DNA of 64,000 nucleotides. It comes from Klebsiella michiganensis. Its GTDB lineage: Bacteria > Pseudomonadota > Gammaproteobacteria > Enterobacterales > Enterobacteriaceae. The notes beneath the pieces were generated by a model. That model worked only from the letters and a program-made list of their open reading frames with translations, ran no database searches and was not told where the DNA came from. Where the stretch lies: the NCBI GenBank assembly GCA_000963575.1, contig CP011077.1:1426001-1490000 (forward strand), written 5' to 3'. The translations under genes were made by a program, and so were the position numbers. This document shows, in pieces, positions 15,087 through 23,746 of this stretch; position 1 is the first letter of the stretch; each line of letters begins with the position of its first letter.

Positions 15087-16172
15087 ATGGCTGGTAACAG
15101 TATTGGACAGGTTTTTCGCGTAACGACATTTGGTGAATCTCACGGCATCGCGCTGGGCTGCATTGTTGACGGCGTTCCGCCGGGCATCCCGCTGACCGAA
15201 GCCGATCTGCAGCACGATCTCGATCGCCGCCGCCCGGGCACCTCGCGTTACACCACCCAGCGCCGTGAACCTGACCAGGTAAAAATTCTCTCCGGCGTGT
15301 TTGAAGGCGTAACGACCGGTACGAGCATCGGCCTGCTAATTGAAAACACCGATCAGCGCTCCCAGGATTACAGCGCTATCAAAGACGTGTTCCGTCCGGG
15401 GCATGCGGATTACACCTACGAACAAAAATACGGCCTGCGCGATTATCGCGGCGGCGGCCGCTCTTCTGCGCGTGAAACCGCTATGCGCGTCGCGGCAGGT
15501 GCCATTGCCAAGAAATATCTTGAGCAGAAATTCGGCATTAAAATTCGCGGCTGCCTGACGCAGATGGGCGATATTCCGCTGGAAATGAAAGACTGGGATC
15601 AGGTTGAGCAGAACCCGTTCTTCTGCCCGGATCCGGATAAAATCGAGGCGCTGGACGAGCTGATGAGAGGCCTGAAAAAAGAGGGCGACTCCATCGGTGC
15701 AAAAGTGACCGTCGTCGCTGACAACGTACCGCCGGGCCTGGGTGAGCCGGTCTTTGACCGTCTGGACGCGGACATTGCCCATGCGCTGATGAGCATCAAC
15801 GCGGTGAAAGGCGTAGAAATTGGCGAAGGCTTCGGCGTGGTTAACCTGCGCGGCAGCCAGAACCGGGATGAAATCACCCAACAGGGTTTCCAGAGCAACC
15901 ATGCGGGCGGCATTCTGGGCGGCATCAGCAGCGGCCAGCAGATTGTGGCCAACATGGCCCTGAAGCCAACATCCAGCATTACCGTGCCGGGTAAAACCAT
16001 TAATCGCGAAGGCGAAGAAGTGGAGATGATCACCCGAGGGCGTCACGATCCGTGCGTAGGGATCCGCGCGGTGCCGATCGCTGAAGCGATGCTGGCTATC
16101 GTGCTGATGGATCACCTGCTGCGCCAGCGCGCCCAGAACGCTGACGTTTCTTCCCCGCTGCCTCGCTGGTAA
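15087..16172 (+). CDS. aroC: AroC, chorismate synthase
   Basis: AroC converts 5-enolpyruvylshikimate-3-phosphate to chorismate using reduced FMN, the last common step to the aromatic amino acids, folate, quinones and enterobactin. 361 residues, with the family signatures FGESHGIALGCIVDGVPPG, YEQKYGLRDYRGGGRSSARE and the C-terminal RHDPCVGIRAVPIAEAM. ATG 15087 is preferred over GTG 15084, by alignment and because of the AAGGAG just upstream. mepA follows after 4 bases. Confidence 0.98.
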   Translation: MAGNSIGQVFRVTTFGESHGIALGCIVDGVPPGIPLTEADLQHDLDRRRPGTSRYTTQRREPDQVKILSGVFEGVTTGTSIGLLIENTDQRSQDYSAIKDVFRPGHADYTYEQKYGLRDYRGGGRSSARETAMRVAAGAIAKKYLEQKFGIKIRGCLTQMGDIPLEMKDWDQVEQNPFFCPDPDKIEALDELMRGLKKEGDSIGAKVTVVADNVPPGLGEPVFDRLDADIAHALMSINAVKGVEIGEGFGVVNLRGSQNRDEITQQGFQSNHAGGILGGISSGQQIVANMALKPTSSITVPGKTINREGEEVEMITRGRHDPCVGIRAVPIAEAMLAIVLMDHLLRQRAQNADVSSPLPRW

Positions 16173-16176
16173 GACA

Positions 16177-17001
16177 ATGAAAAAACTCCTGATCGGGATG
16201 CTGGCGCTGGCCGCCAGCGCTCAGACTTTAGCGGCGACGCCGTGGCAAAAAATAGACCACCCGATTGCCGGCAGCGCGCAGTCAATCGGCGCGTTTTCCA
16301 ACGGCTGCATCGTGGGGGCTAACGCGTTGCCCCTTGAAGACGCTCGCTATCAGGTGATGCGTCCGGATCAGCGTCGCTATTTTGGTCACCCCGATCTGGT
16401 GATGTTTATTCAGCGCCTGAGTAATCAGGTAAATCAGCTTGGCCTGGGTACAGTGTTGATTGGCGACATGGGCATGGCGGCAGGCGGGCGCTTTAGCTCC
16501 GGCCACGCCAGTCACCAGACCGGGCTTGATGTTGATATCTTCCTGCAGTTGCCAAAAACACGCTGGACGTCGGCACAATTGCTGCGCCCTCAGGCTTTGG
16601 ATTTGGTTGCTGCCGACGGCAAGCGTGTGGTGCCGTCGCTGTGGAAGCCGGAAATCGACAGCCTGATTAAGCTCGCGGCAAAAGATAATGACGTGACGCG
16701 TATCTTTGTGAACCCGGCTATTAAGCAGCGGCTTTGCGAAGATGCGGGCGCTGACCGCGACTGGTTGCGTAAGGTGCGCCCGTGGTTTGCCCACCGTGCC
16801 CACATGCACGTTCGCCTGCGCTGCCCGGCTAATAGCCTGGAGTGTGAGGATCAGCCTCTGCCTCCACCTGGAGACGGCTGTGGTGCCGAGCTGCAAAGCT
16901 GGTTCGCGCCGCCAGCGCCAGGCAGTACGCCGCCGAAAAAAACAACGCCACCACCGCTACCCGCCTCCTGTCAGGCATTACTGGATGAGCACGTTCTATA
17001 A
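16177..17001 (+). CDS. mepA: MepA, penicillin-insensitive murein DD-endopeptidase
   Basis: MepA is a periplasmic LAS-family zinc metallopeptidase that cuts D-Ala-mDAP cross-links in peptidoglycan. 274 residues with a signal peptide (MKKLLIGMLALAASAQTLA). The zinc ligands are visible in GRFSSGHASHQTGLDVDIFL (two His and an Asp) and in WFAHRAHMHVRL. Paired cysteines suggest disulfides. A Pro-rich C-terminal stretch (PPKKTTPPPLP) precedes the end. The yfcA start codon follows the stop directly. Confidence 0.97.
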   Translation: MKKLLIGMLALAASAQTLAATPWQKIDHPIAGSAQSIGAFSNGCIVGANALPLEDARYQVMRPDQRRYFGHPDLVMFIQRLSNQVNQLGLGTVLIGDMGMAAGGRFSSGHASHQTGLDVDIFLQLPKTRWTSAQLLRPQALDLVAADGKRVVPSLWKPEIDSLIKLAAKDNDVTRIFVNPAIKQRLCEDAGADRDWLRKVRPWFAHRAHMHVRLRCPANSLECEDQPLPPPGDGCGAELQSWFAPPAPGSTPPKKTTPPPLPASCQALLDEHVL

Positions 17002-17799
17002 ATGGAATGGTTTATGGTTTCCCCGCTGCTGCTGGTGGCGCTGTTTTTCGTCGCCATGCTGGCCGGGTTTATTGATGCGCTTGCGGGCGGGGGTGGATTA
17101 CTGACGGTCCCGGCCTTACTGGCTGCCGGGATGTCTCCGGCTCAGGCGCTGGCAACCAACAAGCTTCAGGCCTGCGGCGGGTCGGTTTCGGCCTCTCTCT
17201 ATTTCATTCGCCGCAAGGTGGTCAGCCTTGCGGATCAGAAACTCAATATTCTGATGACTTTTATCGGTTCCACCTGCGGCGCGCTGCTGGTGCAGCACGT
17301 TAAGTCCGATATCTTGCGCCAGATCCTGCCGCTGCTGATCATCGGCATCGGGCTCTATTTCCTGCTGATGCCAAAGCTCGGGGAAGAAGACAGACAGCGC
17401 CGCCTGCACGGTTTACCGTTCGCGTTAATTGCCGGGGGATGCGTCGGTTTTTATGATGGCTTCTTTGGCCCCGGTGCCGGCTCGTTTTACGCGCTGGCCT
17501 TTGTGACGCTTTGCGGCTTCAATCTCGCCAAATCCACCGCCCACGCGAAAGTGCTGAATGCCACGTCCAACCTTGGCGGACTGCTGCTGTTTATCATTGG
17601 CGGCAAGGTGATTTGGGGCACCGGCTTTGTGATGATGGCCGGACAATTTTTAGGGGCAAGAGCGGGATCGCGTCTTGTCTTAAGCAAAGGGCAGCAGCTG
17701 ATTCGCCCGATGATTGTCGTTGTTTCGGCGGTGATGAGCGCCAAGCTGCTGTATGACAGCCATGGACCGGAAATCCTCCATTGGTTAGGGATAGCCTGA
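17002..17799 (+). CDS. yfcA: YfcA, TauE/SafE-family membrane transporter
   Basis: A 265-residue integral membrane protein with about eight hydrophobic segments and the two family repeats (LAGFIDALAGGGGLLTVPALL near the start; GFYDGFFGPGAGSFYALAFV in the middle). The TauE/SafE family exports sulfonates or other anions; the YfcA substrate is not known. No gap from mepA, and 1 base from epmC, so it is cotranscribed with both. Confidence 0.95.
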   Translation: MEWFMVSPLLLVALFFVAMLAGFIDALAGGGGLLTVPALLAAGMSPAQALATNKLQACGGSVSASLYFIRRKVVSLADQKLNILMTFIGSTCGALLVQHVKSDILRQILPLLIIGIGLYFLLMPKLGEEDRQRRLHGLPFALIAGGCVGFYDGFFGPGAGSFYALAFVTLCGFNLAKSTAHAKVLNATSNLGGLLLFIIGGKVIWGTGFVMMAGQFLGARAGSRLVLSKGQQLIRPMIVVVSAVMSAKLLYDSHGPEILHWLGIA

Positions 17800-17800
17800 A

Positions 17801-18364
17801 ATGAATGATGTAACAATGAGCAAACAGCACCACTACCAGGAACTGATTGACGTGTTTGATAGCTGCTTCCTGGCAGAGTTTAATACCCGCCTGATCAAGG
17901 GCGATGATGAACCCATTTATCTGCCCGCAGACGATGACGTGCCGTATAACCGTATCGTCTTTGCGCACGGCTATTATGCCAGCGGAATGCATGAAATTTC
18001 CCACTGGTGCGTGGCGGGGGCAGAGCGCCGCAGGCTGGTAGACTTCGGCTACTGGTATTGCCCGGACGGGCGTGATGCTGAGACCCAGGGCAAGTTCGAA
18101 GATGTGGAGGTCAAGCCGCAGGCGCTGGAGTGGATGCTCAGCACCGCCGCAGGCTTCCCGTTTAACGTCAGCTGCGACAACCTGAGCGGCGATTTTGAGC
18201 CTGACCGCATTGCGTTTCAGCGCCGGGTTCATGCTCAGGTTATGACTTATCTGAAAGAAGGGATCCCTGAGCGTCCGGCACGTCTGATTGACGCGCTAAG
18301 GGCGTATTATGGCACCCCTGCGCTGGAAGCCGGGCAGTTTGCCTGGCCGGAAGACCTAAACTAA
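17801..18364 (+). CDS. epmC: EpmC (YfcM), elongation factor P hydroxylase
   Basis: EpmC hydroxylates the beta-lysylated lysine of EF-P, the last step of its modification. 187 residues; the family-typical metal motif HEISHW and the glutamate in DVEVKPQALEW are present, as is the NVSCDNLSGDFEPDR segment. Start MNDVTMSKQHHY; the internal Met6 (17816) is an alternative close to the E. coli start. Other EF-P genes (epmA, epmB, efp) are not in the window. Confidence 0.95.
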   Translation: MNDVTMSKQHHYQELIDVFDSCFLAEFNTRLIKGDDEPIYLPADDDVPYNRIVFAHGYYASGMHEISHWCVAGAERRRLVDFGYWYCPDGRDAETQGKFEDVEVKPQALEWMLSTAAGFPFNVSCDNLSGDFEPDRIAFQRRVHAQVMTYLKEGIPERPARLIDALRAYYGTPALEAGQFAWPEDLN

Positions 18365-18391
18365 AAATCACCTGTATGAAGAGGATGTATG

Positions 18392-18667
18392 ATGATCGCG
18401 GAATTTGAGTCACGTATTTTGGCGTTGATTGATGAGATGGTGGAGCACGCCAGTGACGACGACCTGTTTGCCAGCGGTTATCTGCGTGGGCACCTGACTC
18501 TGGCGGTAGCCGAGCTGGAAAACGGCGAAAACCACACGCCAGACGCGCTGCATGTGGTGGTGAGCGATAGCCTGCAAAAGGCGATTCAGGCCGGTGAGCT
18601 CTCGCCGCGCGACCAGGCGCTGGTGCTGGGCATGTGGGATACGCTTTTTGAGAAGGCGAAGTTTTAA
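18392..18667 (+). CDS. yfcL: YfcL, conserved small protein
   Basis: 91 residues, acidic, aligned end to end with E. coli YfcL (MIAEFESRILALIDEMVEHASDDDLFASGYLRGHL). The second of two adjacent ATGs fits the homologue and the GAGG at 18381-18384. No function is established. It is the last gene of the aroC-mepA run and is followed by a hairpin repeat. Confidence 0.93.
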   Translation: MIAEFESRILALIDEMVEHASDDDLFASGYLRGHLTLAVAELENGENHTPDALHVVVSDSLQKAIQAGELSPRDQALVLGMWDTLFEKAKF

Positions 18668-18671
18668 GCTT

Positions 18672-18796
18672 TACCCTCTCCCTAACCCTCTCCCGAAAAG
18701 GGAGAGGGGAATCATCGGTGTAACGCTCAGTTTATTAAAAGTAAAGAACCCCGTTTTTCTTCCTCTCCCCTGCGGGGAGAAGGTCAGAGCGAGGGG
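18672..18796. repeat. Intergenic hairpin repeat related to family A
   Basis: Two palindromes lie between convergent yfcL and mnmC: CCCTCTCCC-GAAAA-GGGAGAGGG (18686-18708) and a second G/C-box hairpin (CTCCCC-TGC-GGGGAG, about 18764-18780) followed by GAGCGAGGGG. Same core as 13289-13328 with a different loop. It could also serve as a terminator for the convergent genes. Confidence 0.7.
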
Positions 18797-18800
18797 AACA

Positions 18801-20801
18801 TCACTTCACCGCTTTTCCTTTCAATAACTTTCTGACCCAAAGCCGGTTCGGGTTCAGCGCCGCGAGCGTGACGGCATCCAGCGGAATAGGTTCTTCACTC
18901 ATTTGCGCCGCCAGAATCTCCGAGGCCAGCGGCGCGCTGCACAGCCCACGAGATCCTAATGCACCCAGGATATAAAGATTGGCGTAAACCGGTGCCGGCT
19001 GTGCATTCTCACGGTCCTCAGCCAGCCCGGCATATTGCTCAAGGGTGGCTTCATAATCCGGAACGCTGCCTACCATCGGTAAATGATCGCGCGAAGCACA
19101 GCGCACGCCGCAGCGGGCTTCGTTCGCGGACACATCCACTTCTTTTGCCCATTCGGCATTCGGCAGACAGTCGAGCAGGCGCTGGCGATTGTGCCGCTGA
19201 TCCTCTTCGTTCCAGGTCATTTCATCCCGGCCACGATGATAGCTGGCACCAATGCAATGCTGTTGGTTTTGCGGGTTGACCGGCGTCAGATAGCCGTCGT
19301 AGCACAGTACCTGGCGGAGTTGGCTCAATCCCGGCGTGGTTGGAATATGGCTGACCTGGCCGCCCACAGAATAAACCGGCAGGTTTTGCGTTTGTGTAAA
19401 CCGGCTGACTTGATGGCCGTTGGCCAGCACGACAGCGGCGTGATGAGCGGCGTCCTGCTGAGCAAAATCTATTTTCCAGCCGCTATTCTCAGCCGCTAGG
19501 CCGGTCACCCGATGCCCATACTGAATCCTCAGGCCTTGCCGTTCAGCCAGCGCAAGGGCGCCGGCGGTAAGCTGTGCCGGATAGAGCCAGCCGCCCAGCG
19601 GATAGCTAATGCCACTGCACTGCGTTGCCACACCGCAGGTTTCCGCCACGGTTTCAGCATCGACGGCATGCGCCAGCAAGTCTGGCAGGCCGAGGCCGAG
19701 CATTTGTTCGATTTTATGGGCGCTTTTTTCATCCCAGGCGAGCTGGGTTACGCCGCACCAGGCATGATCAAAGGTGACCGGAAGGGTATCGTACAGGCGA
19801 CGCGCGAAGGTGAACGCCGCGGGGAAAAAGGTGGTTAACGCGGCATCATGCGCGGTAAGAAGCGGGTAAAGAGCGCCCTGTCGATTGCCGGATGCGCCCT
19901 GGGCAGGGGCGGCATCTTCACAATACAGGGTGACTTTCCAGCCACGACGCAGTAGCGCCAGAGCGAGCAGTGAACTGGCAATGCCGCCGCCAACAATTGC
20001 GGTTTCCCGTTCACTTGTGCCGGGGCGAGCGTACCAGGGCGTGCGGACAGGGATGTCTACGGGCTGTTGCAAAGACCCGACGAGCATTTCACGTTTGCGG
20101 CCAAACCCTTTGCTGCGTGTCACGGTGAAGCCTGCTTCAATCAGCCCACGGCGTACGAAGCCTGCGGAGGTAAAGGTCGCCAGCGTGCCGCCGGGGCGAG
20201 CCATACGAACCATGGCCTGAAAGAGCTGCGGCGTCCACATATCCGGGTTTTTAGAGGGCGCGAAGCCGTCCAGGAACCAGGCATCCACCTGCTGATTAAG
20301 GGTGTCATCTAACTGAGATATCAGCTCGTTAATATCGCCAAACCACAAGTCAAGCGTGATGCGTCCGCTGTCCAGCAGCAGGCGGTGGCAGCCGGGAACC
20401 GGCAGCGGCCATTGTTGCTGGAGCTCGGTGGCAAACCGGCTTAGCTCCGGCCAGTGTTTATGGGCCAGCGCCAGGTCGGTTGAGGTGAGGGGGAATTTTT
20501 CAAAACTGATAAAATGCAGCCGTTTTAGGCTGGCATCCCCATATTTCACACAAAATTCATCGAACGCCTGCCATAAAGTCAAAAAGTTAAGGCCGGTGCC
20601 AAATCCACTTTCCGCCACGACAAAAAGCGGTCTTTCGTGGGTTGCAAAGCGTTCAGGGAGATGGTTTCCGCCGAGGAATACATAACGCGTCTCCTCCAGC
20701 CCGTTATCGTTAGAGAAGTAAACGTCGTCAAAATCTCGGGATACAGGTGTACCTTCTTCATTAAAACCGAGGTTGGCGGATTGTATAGGGGAATGTTTCA
20801 C
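18801..20801 (-). CDS. mnmC: MnmC, bifunctional tRNA mnm5s2U biosynthesis enzyme
   Basis: MnmC completes the wobble-uridine modification mnm5s2U34. Its C-terminal FAD oxidase removes the carboxymethyl group and its N-terminal SAM domain then methylates the amine. 666 residues (E. coli 668). The N-terminal half shows FVVAESGFGTGLNFLTLW and WFLDGFAPSKNPDMW; the FAD dinucleotide motif AIVGGGIASSLLALALLRRG begins near residue 264, and the C-terminus has ALGSRGLCSAPL. The GTG start at 20801 (VKHSPIQ) fits E. coli MKHYSIQ. It is divergent from fabB. Confidence 0.96.
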   Translation of the reverse strand: MKHSPIQSANLGFNEEGTPVSRDFDDVYFSNDNGLEETRYVFLGGNHLPERFATHERPLFVVAESGFGTGLNFLTLWQAFDEFCVKYGDASLKRLHFISFEKFPLTSTDLALAHKHWPELSRFATELQQQWPLPVPGCHRLLLDSGRITLDLWFGDINELISQLDDTLNQQVDAWFLDGFAPSKNPDMWTPQLFQAMVRMARPGGTLATFTSAGFVRRGLIEAGFTVTRSKGFGRKREMLVGSLQQPVDIPVRTPWYARPGTSERETAIVGGGIASSLLALALLRRGWKVTLYCEDAAPAQGASGNRQGALYPLLTAHDAALTTFFPAAFTFARRLYDTLPVTFDHAWCGVTQLAWDEKSAHKIEQMLGLGLPDLLAHAVDAETVAETCGVATQCSGISYPLGGWLYPAQLTAGALALAERQGLRIQYGHRVTGLAAENSGWKIDFAQQDAAHHAAVVLANGHQVSRFTQTQNLPVYSVGGQVSHIPTTPGLSQLRQVLCYDGYLTPVNPQNQQHCIGASYHRGRDEMTWNEEDQRHNRQRLLDCLPNAEWAKEVDVSANEARCGVRCASRDHLPMVGSVPDYEATLEQYAGLAEDRENAQPAPVYANLYILGALGSRGLCSAPLASEILAAQMSEEPIPLDAVTLAALNPNRLWVRKLLKGKAVK

Positions 20802-20876
20802 GTAAGTTGCTCGTCTGACAGGCAGTGGCTCGATCATAACGGTGCGAGCGGAGCGGCGCAAATTTCCGCACAATTT

Positions 20877-20912
20877 GGCTGATCGGACTTGTTCGGCTTA
20901 CAACTGTACGCT
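20877..20912. promoter_or_regulatory. fabB control region with adjacent FadR and FabR operators
   Basis: GGCTGATCGGACTTGTT (20877-20893) corresponds to the E. coli fabB FadR site, where FadR activates. The dyad GGCTTACAACTGTACGCT (20895-20912) corresponds to the FabR repressor palindrome. Both match the E. coli layout almost base for base; the left FabR arm is slightly degenerate. Confidence 0.85.
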
Positions 20913-20959
20913 ATTGTGCGACACGAAATCCTACATAGTGCAGTGAACGAGGTATTTGA

Positions 20960-22177
20960 ATGAAACGTGCAGTGATTACTGGCCTGGGCATTGTTTCCAG
21001 CATTGGTAATAACCAACAGGAAGTCCTGGCATCTCTGCGAGAAGGACGCTCCGGGATCACTTTCTCGGAAGAGTTTAAAGAAGCGGGAATGCGCAGCCAC
21101 ATCTGGGGTAACGTCAAGCTGGATACCACTGGTTTGATTGACCGTAAAGTGGTTCGTTTCATGAACGATGCCTCTATCTATGCCTATCTTTCCATGCAGG
21201 AAGCTATTGCGGATGCTGGATTGAGCGAAGAAGTTTACCAGAACAACCCGCGCGTTGGTCTGATTGCCGGCTCCGGTGGCTCTTCTAAAGCACAGGTCTT
21301 TGGCGCTGACGCCATGCGTAGTCCGCGCGGCCTGAAAGCCGTGGGTCCTTACGTAGTAACCAAAGCTATGGGCTCTGCGGTTTCTGCTTGCCTGGCAACG
21401 CCGTTCAAAATTCACGGCGTGAACTACTCCATCAGCTCCGCCTGTGCAACTTCCGCCCACTGTATCGGTAACGCGGTAGAGCAGATTCAGCTTGGTAAAC
21501 AAGACATCGTCTTTGCCGGCGGCGGCGAAGAGCTGGGCTGGGAAATGGCCTGCGAGTTCGATGCGATGGGCGCGCTGTCCACCAAGTACAACGAAACGCC
21601 GGAAAAAGCCTCCCGTACCTATGACGCACACCGCGACGGCTTCGTCATCGCTGGCGGCGGCGGTATGGTTGTGGTTGAAGAACTGGAGCATGCGCTGGCT
21701 CGCGGCGCACACATCTACGCTGAGATCGTTGGCTACGGCGCAACGTCCGACGGCGCAGACATGGTTGCCCCATCAGGCGAAGGCGCGGTGCGCTGCATGA
21801 AGATGGCGATGCACGGCGTCGATACCCCAATCGACTACCTGAACTCCCACGGGACTTCTACCCCGGTAGGCGACGTGAAAGAACTGGGTGCGATTCGCGA
21901 AGTCTTCGCTGACCACAGCCCGGCGATTTCCGCAACTAAAGCAATGACCGGCCACTCTCTGGGTGCGGCAGGCGTACAGGAAGCAATCTATTCCCTGCTG
22001 ATGCTGGAACACGGTTTCATCGCGCCAAGTATCAATGTGGAAGCGCTGGACGAGCAGGCCGCTGGCCTGAATATCGTCACTAAGCCAACCGAGGCGACGC
22101 TGACCACCGTGATGTCCAACAGCTTCGGCTTCGGCGGTACTAACGCCACGCTGGTAATGCGTAAGCTTAGCGCTTAA
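20960..22177 (+). CDS. fabB: FabB, 3-oxoacyl-[ACP] synthase I
   Basis: FabB elongates acyl-ACP and is required for unsaturated fatty acids, because it extends cis-3-decenoyl-ACP. 405 residues (E. coli 406). Active-site Cys in SISSACATSAHCIGNA (about residue 163), and the two His in LNSHGTSTPVGD and AMTGHSLGAAG, give the Cys-His-His triad of this class. GAGG precedes the ATG. A terminator follows the stop. Confidence 0.98.
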   Translation: MKRAVITGLGIVSSIGNNQQEVLASLREGRSGITFSEEFKEAGMRSHIWGNVKLDTTGLIDRKVVRFMNDASIYAYLSMQEAIADAGLSEEVYQNNPRVGLIAGSGGSSKAQVFGADAMRSPRGLKAVGPYVVTKAMGSAVSACLATPFKIHGVNYSISSACATSAHCIGNAVEQIQLGKQDIVFAGGGEELGWEMACEFDAMGALSTKYNETPEKASRTYDAHRDGFVIAGGGGMVVVEELEHALARGAHIYAEIVGYGATSDGADMVAPSGEGAVRCMKMAMHGVDTPIDYLNSHGTSTPVGDVKELGAIREVFADHSPAISATKAMTGHSLGAAGVQEAIYSLLMLEHGFIAPSINVEALDEQAAGLNIVTKPTEATLTTVMSNSFGFGGTNATLVMRKLSA

Positions 22178-22196
22178 TTACCAGGGTTGATTCAGA

Positions 22197-22227
22197 ATGG
22201 GGTGCCTGCAGGTGCCCCATTTTTTTG
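22197..22227 (+). terminator. Rho-independent terminator of fabB
   Basis: A 10-bp stem (22197-22206 with 22211-22220, two G-U pairs) with a TGCA loop, followed by T6. Confidence 0.85.
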
Positions 22228-22281
22228 CCCATTGTTCAGCATTGACAGCCGGTTAACCGAAAGGCACTATGCAATCCCCTC

Positions 22282-22300
22282 CATTATCATTTTGATAATG
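22282..22300. promoter_or_regulatory. Perfect inverted repeat upstream of yfcJ
   Basis: CATTATCA-TTT-TGATAATG, 8-bp arms, about 100 bases before the yfcJ start. GGTTAACC occurs at 22251-22258 and 22361-22368, with a 7-base match at 22315-22321. The arms face the opposite way to a Fur box, so a Fur call is not supported. No binding protein can be named. Confidence 0.4.
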
Positions 22301-22401
22301 CGTAAGCGTTTAACGTTAACCAACGCACCCTGTCATCTGAACACTCAGAGGAAAGGGCGCGGTTAACCTGCGCCTTGCTCTGAATTTATGGAGTAAGCAG
22401 T

Positions 22402-23583
22402 ATGTCTGCAGTACCTGATTCCACTCTTAAAACGTCGAAATCGGCAAATACGTCGCTTTTCAGGATAACCTTTGCGGTCTTTCTTACCTATATGACCGTT
22501 GGCCTGCCGCTGCCCGTTATCCCGCTTTTTGTTCACCAGCAGCTGGGCTACGGCAACATGATGGTTGGCGTGGCGGTGGGCATTCAGTTTCTTGCCACCG
22601 TATTGACCCGTGGTTACGCCGGTCGACTCGCAGATCAAATGGGTGCTAAACGCTCCGTCCTGCAGGGGATGTTTGCCTGCGGTCTGGCGGGTGCTGCCTA
22701 CCTGCTTGCCGCGCTGCTGCCGGTAGAGCCCGCGGTGAAATTTGGTTTGCTGATTGTCGGGCGGCTGATCCTTGGCTTTGGTGAAAGTCAGTTGTTGACC
22801 GGAAACCTGACCTGGGGATTGGGGCTGGTTGGCCCGGGTCGCTCGGGCAAGGTGATGTCCTGGAACGGAATGGCGATTTACGGCGCGCTGGCCGCCGGCG
22901 CGCCGCTTGGTCTGATGCTGAACAGTCAGTGGGGGTTCGTGGCGCTGGGCGTGACAACTATTGCTCTGCCGCTGATTGGGCTGCTGTTTAACGGCACCGT
23001 GAAGTCTGTTCCGGCCCACAAAGGCGAACGCCCTTCGCTACTTACCGTTATCGGGCTCATCTGGCAGCCGGGTCTGGGGCTGGCACTGCAGGGCGTTGGT
23101 TTTGCCGTTATCGGCACCTTTGTTTCACTCTATTTTGCTGCAAACGGCTGGGCCCATGCGGGCTTCACTTTAACGGCTTTTGGCGGCGCGTTTGTGCTGG
23201 TGCGCGTGCTGTTCGGCTGGATGCCCGATCGCTACGGGGGAGTGCGCGTGGCGCTGTTTTCGCTTGCGGTTGAAACCGTGGGCTTGCTGCTGCTATGGCA
23301 CGCACCTGGAGCCTGGACCGCGCTGCTGGGTGCGGCGCTGACCGGCTGCGGCTGTTCGCTGATCTTCCCGGCGTTGGGCGTTGAAGTGGTTAAACGTGTT
23401 CCGCCTCAGGTGCGTGGTACGGCGCTGGGCGGGTATGCTGCTTTCCAGGATATTTCATATGGCGTCACCGGGCCGCTGACCGGGATTCTGGCAACATCCA
23501 TGGGCTATTCGTCGGTATTTATGGCTGGAGCAATTTCTGCGGTGCTGGGGATTGCCGTGACGCTGGTGGCGTTCAGGAAGTAG
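22402..23583 (+). CDS. yfcJ: YfcJ, major facilitator superfamily transporter
   Basis: 393 residues with about 12 membrane segments. An MFS loop 2-3 motif variant is visible (GYAGRLADQMGAKRSV, about residue 75), and the second-half counterpart is GWMPDRYGGVRVALF. It resembles the E. coli YfcJ/YhhS drug and sugar efflux group; the substrate is unknown. GGAG lies 9 bases before the ATG. In E. coli it also follows fabB, but there flk and pdxB come next, which are missing here. Confidence 0.9.
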   Translation: MSAVPDSTLKTSKSANTSLFRITFAVFLTYMTVGLPLPVIPLFVHQQLGYGNMMVGVAVGIQFLATVLTRGYAGRLADQMGAKRSVLQGMFACGLAGAAYLLAALLPVEPAVKFGLLIVGRLILGFGESQLLTGNLTWGLGLVGPGRSGKVMSWNGMAIYGALAAGAPLGLMLNSQWGFVALGVTTIALPLIGLLFNGTVKSVPAHKGERPSLLTVIGLIWQPGLGLALQGVGFAVIGTFVSLYFAANGWAHAGFTLTAFGGAFVLVRVLFGWMPDRYGGVRVALFSLAVETVGLLLLWHAPGAWTALLGAALTGCGCSLIFPALGVEVVKRVPPQVRGTALGGYAAFQDISYGVTGPLTGILATSMGYSSVFMAGAISAVLGIAVTLVAFRK

Positions 23584-23623
23584 TAGCCCTATCATCGCCA
23601 AAATATCCACGATTATGCTGAAT

Positions 23624-23742
23624 GGGCTAAGGTCCCGTTCCCCTTGCGTGCATCTTCATATGTAGCTGCCGCACCGGTGAAGGTGCCAGGGGACATTAGG
23701 CCATGCCCCTGGCAACTCCCGGCCCTCTTCCGGAGGGAGGGG
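23624..23742. repeat. Intergenic repeat, family B, copy 1
   Basis: Shares an ordered set of blocks with 42257-42363: GGCTAAGGT-CCGTTC, then TTCATAT, then CCGGTGAA, a short hairpin, and CTCCCGGCC. In this copy the hairpin arms are CCAGGGG-CA and TG-CCCCTGG (about 23687-23714). It fills the gap between yfcJ and the convergent acetyltransferase gene, at the synteny break. No coding potential. Confidence 0.6.
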
Positions 23743-23746
23743 TAAA

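Noticed and set aside
22282..22300. Inverted repeat upstream of yfcJ as a Fur box
   Set aside because: The arms are ordered ATTATCA then TGATAAT, the reverse of the Fur 7-1-7 arrangement, so the match is only superficial.
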